The notes under the pieces were generated by a model. That model ran no database searches. It was given only the letters and a program-made list of their open reading frames with translations, and had not been told where the DNA came from. The position numbers were made by a program, and so were the translations under genes. A stretch of DNA of 6,914 bases from Desulfobacca acetoxidans. GTDB taxonomy: Bacteria; Desulfobacterota; Desulfobaccia; Desulfobaccales; 0-14-0-80-60-11. This document shows, piece after piece, positions 5,679-6,914 of this stretch; within the stretch, counting starts at the first letter, position 1; each line of letters starts with the position of its first letter. Location: assembly GCA_020723225.1 (NCBI GenBank), contig DYJG01000135.1, forward strand, positions 1 through 6,914, written 5' to 3'.

Positions 5679-6914
5679 TTAATATAAGGCCGCAGCAATC
5701 TGGGCCTCCAGTTCCCCTTCGGTATAGCGAGTCAGGCTGATGGCCTCCGCCGGACACTCCGCCGCGCAGGTGCCGCAGCCCCGGCACTGCTCCTCCTGCA
5801 CCTGCGGATGGGCGCTGCCGGTTACACTCACCGCGCCATAGGGACAGATCTCCAGGCAAGTCAAACAACGGCGGCACCTGCCCGGATCGATGCGGGCGGT
5901 GATTTCTCCACTTACCAACTCCGTCTGGAAGAGGATGGCCGCGGCCCGCGCGGCCGCAGCCTGGGCCTGGGCCACGCTTTCCCCCAGGCTCTTGGGATAG
6001 TGGGCCGAGCCGCAGAGAAAAATGCCGTCCGTGACCGTCTCCACCGGGTGCAGCTTCTGGTGGGCCTCGAGAAAGAACCCCTCAAGGGTCAGGGGGATCC
6101 CCAATTGCTGGGACAGGCGCACATTATCCCCGGGCGGCTCGATGCCGGCGCTCAGGATAACCAGATCCGCGGCCAGGGCCGCTTCTTCCTGCAAAAGCCC
6201 GTCCCAGACCCGCACCGACAAGGGCCGCCGTTTGGCCGCAGCCACCTCAGGCGGTCTTTCCGGTTGAAAGGGGAGGAACTTTACCCCCTTTTCTTTAGCT
6301 TCCCGGTAATAATCCTCCCGGAAGCCGTAGGCCCGGATGTCCCGGTACAGGACGGTGATATCCAGCAGCGGGTAGCGTTCCTTGAGCAGCAGGCTGTTTT
6401 TGATGGCTTCACTGCAACACAGGCGGCTGCAATAGGGATGCTCCGGCTCCCGGGACCCCACGCATTGGAGCATCACCAGACGGCGGGCTGCCTCTAACCG
6501 GGTATCCTGGGTGGATATCAGCTCCTCCAGTTCCAGTTGGGTGAGAACGCGGGAATCCCGGCCGTAAAGATAAAGCCCCGCGGGGCGAAATTCCCGCCCG
6601 CCCACGGCCACCAGCACGACGCCATGCGTAAGTACGCGCTCCCTTGAGCGGCCTCCTCTTTTTCTCCTGACCTTACTGCGGAAATTGCCCGCGTGACCTT
6701 CACAACCGGCCAATTCGGAAGAGGTAAGAACTTCGATATTCAGATGGCGGTAAACCTTGGACTCCAACTCTTCCACGAACCTGGGGACGTCCAGTCCTTC
6801 CAGGGAAAAGCGCAGCCGCCGGGCCGCTCCTCCCAACCGGGGGGAGCGTTCGATTAAATAGGTGTGGAAGCCCTGGTCCGCCAGGCAAACCGCGGCGCTC
6901 ATGCCGGCCACGCC
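5679..6914 (-). CDS. HdrA-family FAD/iron-sulfur protein, N-terminus outside window (411 aa visible)
   Basis: Third HdrA-type flavoprotein of the array. The reading frame is open to the window edge and the first codons give GVAGMSAA, the inside of a GxGxxG-type FAD-binding loop, so the true start is right of 6914; the GTG and ATG codons at 6911 and 6902 are internal. Numbered from the first visible Gly: the FAD Rossmann segment, then the RLRFSLEGLDVPRF region (about 33-46) in place of the DCxxC hallmark and with no inserted ferredoxin; the cluster motif C-x10-C-x3-CC (Cys151, 162, 166, 167); the FAD C-terminal motif GIFLCGSAHYPKSLGE (297-312); and a C-terminal two-cluster ferredoxin (Cys347/350/353/357 and 377/380/383/387). 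It ends with the usual HdrA tail (ELEAQIAAAL) and has no MvhD domain. This is the upstream-most gene seen and probably one of the longer HdrA proteins with extra N-terminal domains; that part cannot be seen. Confidence 0.92.
   Translation of the reverse strand, partial: GVAGMSAAVCLADQGFHTYLIERSPRLGGAARRLRFSLEGLDVPRFVEELESKVYRHLNIEVLTSSELAGCEGHAGNFRSKVRRKRGGRSRERVLTHGVVLVAVGGREFRPAGLYLYGRDSRVLTQLELEELISTQDTRLEAARRLVMLQCVGSREPEHPYCSRLCCSEAIKNSLLLKERYPLLDITVLYRDIRAYGFREDYYREAKEKGVKFLPFQPERPPEVAAAKRRPLSVRVWDGLLQEEAALAADLVILSAGIEPPGDNVRLSQQLGIPLTLEGFFLEAHQKLHPVETVTDGIFLCGSAHYPKSLGESVAQAQAAAARAAAILFQTELVSGEITARIDPGRCRRCLTCLEICPYGAVSVTGSAHPQVQEEQCRGCGTCAAECPAEAISLTRYTEGELEAQIAAALY

Overview
The window comes from a GC-rich bacterial chromosome. 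The gene content is one long minus-strand array of flavin- and iron-sulfur-rich electron-transfer proteins: HdrA paralogues, an HdrA-MvhD fusion, a six-cluster polyferredoxin and a DUF3795-type protein. This fits a strictly anaerobic Desulfobacterota-type (former Deltaproteobacteria) sulfate reducer or syntroph. That assignment is inferred from gene families only; there is no rRNA or other taxonomic marker apart from a tRNA fragment.

Layout, left to right: the 3' part of a plus-strand tRNA-Ser(UGA) (1-57); a 47-bp AT-rich gap; then the minus-strand genes, transcribed right to left. In transcription order these are: an HdrA-family flavoprotein whose N-terminus lies beyond the right edge (stop at 5679); a DUF3795-like cysteine-rich protein (5601-5173); a 177-bp gap with a striking 31-bp-arm inverted repeat; a polyferredoxin (start near 4974 or 4995, stop at 4132); a 32-bp gap made largely of a heptamer tandem repeat; the HdrA-MvhD fusion (4099-1754); and a shorter HdrA paralogue (1754-105) that starts inside the stop codon of the fusion (TGATG overlap). 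There is no gene-free stretch over 300 bases.

How they may work together: HdrA proteins carry the FAD and electron-wiring clusters of heterodisulfide-reductase-type flavin-based bifurcating or confurcating complexes. MvhD is the [2Fe-2S] adaptor that connects such a core to an electron-donating dehydrogenase or hydrogenase. A multi-cluster ferredoxin is a natural electron conduit. No HdrB or HdrC (heterodisulfide-reducing), hydrogenase or dehydrogenase catalytic subunit is present in the window, so electron donor and acceptor remain unknown; they may be encoded upstream (right of 6914) or elsewhere. The most interesting feature is that the two adjacent, translationally coupled HdrA paralogues have lost different standard parts, which suggests an obligate HdrA heterodimer instead of the usual homodimer.
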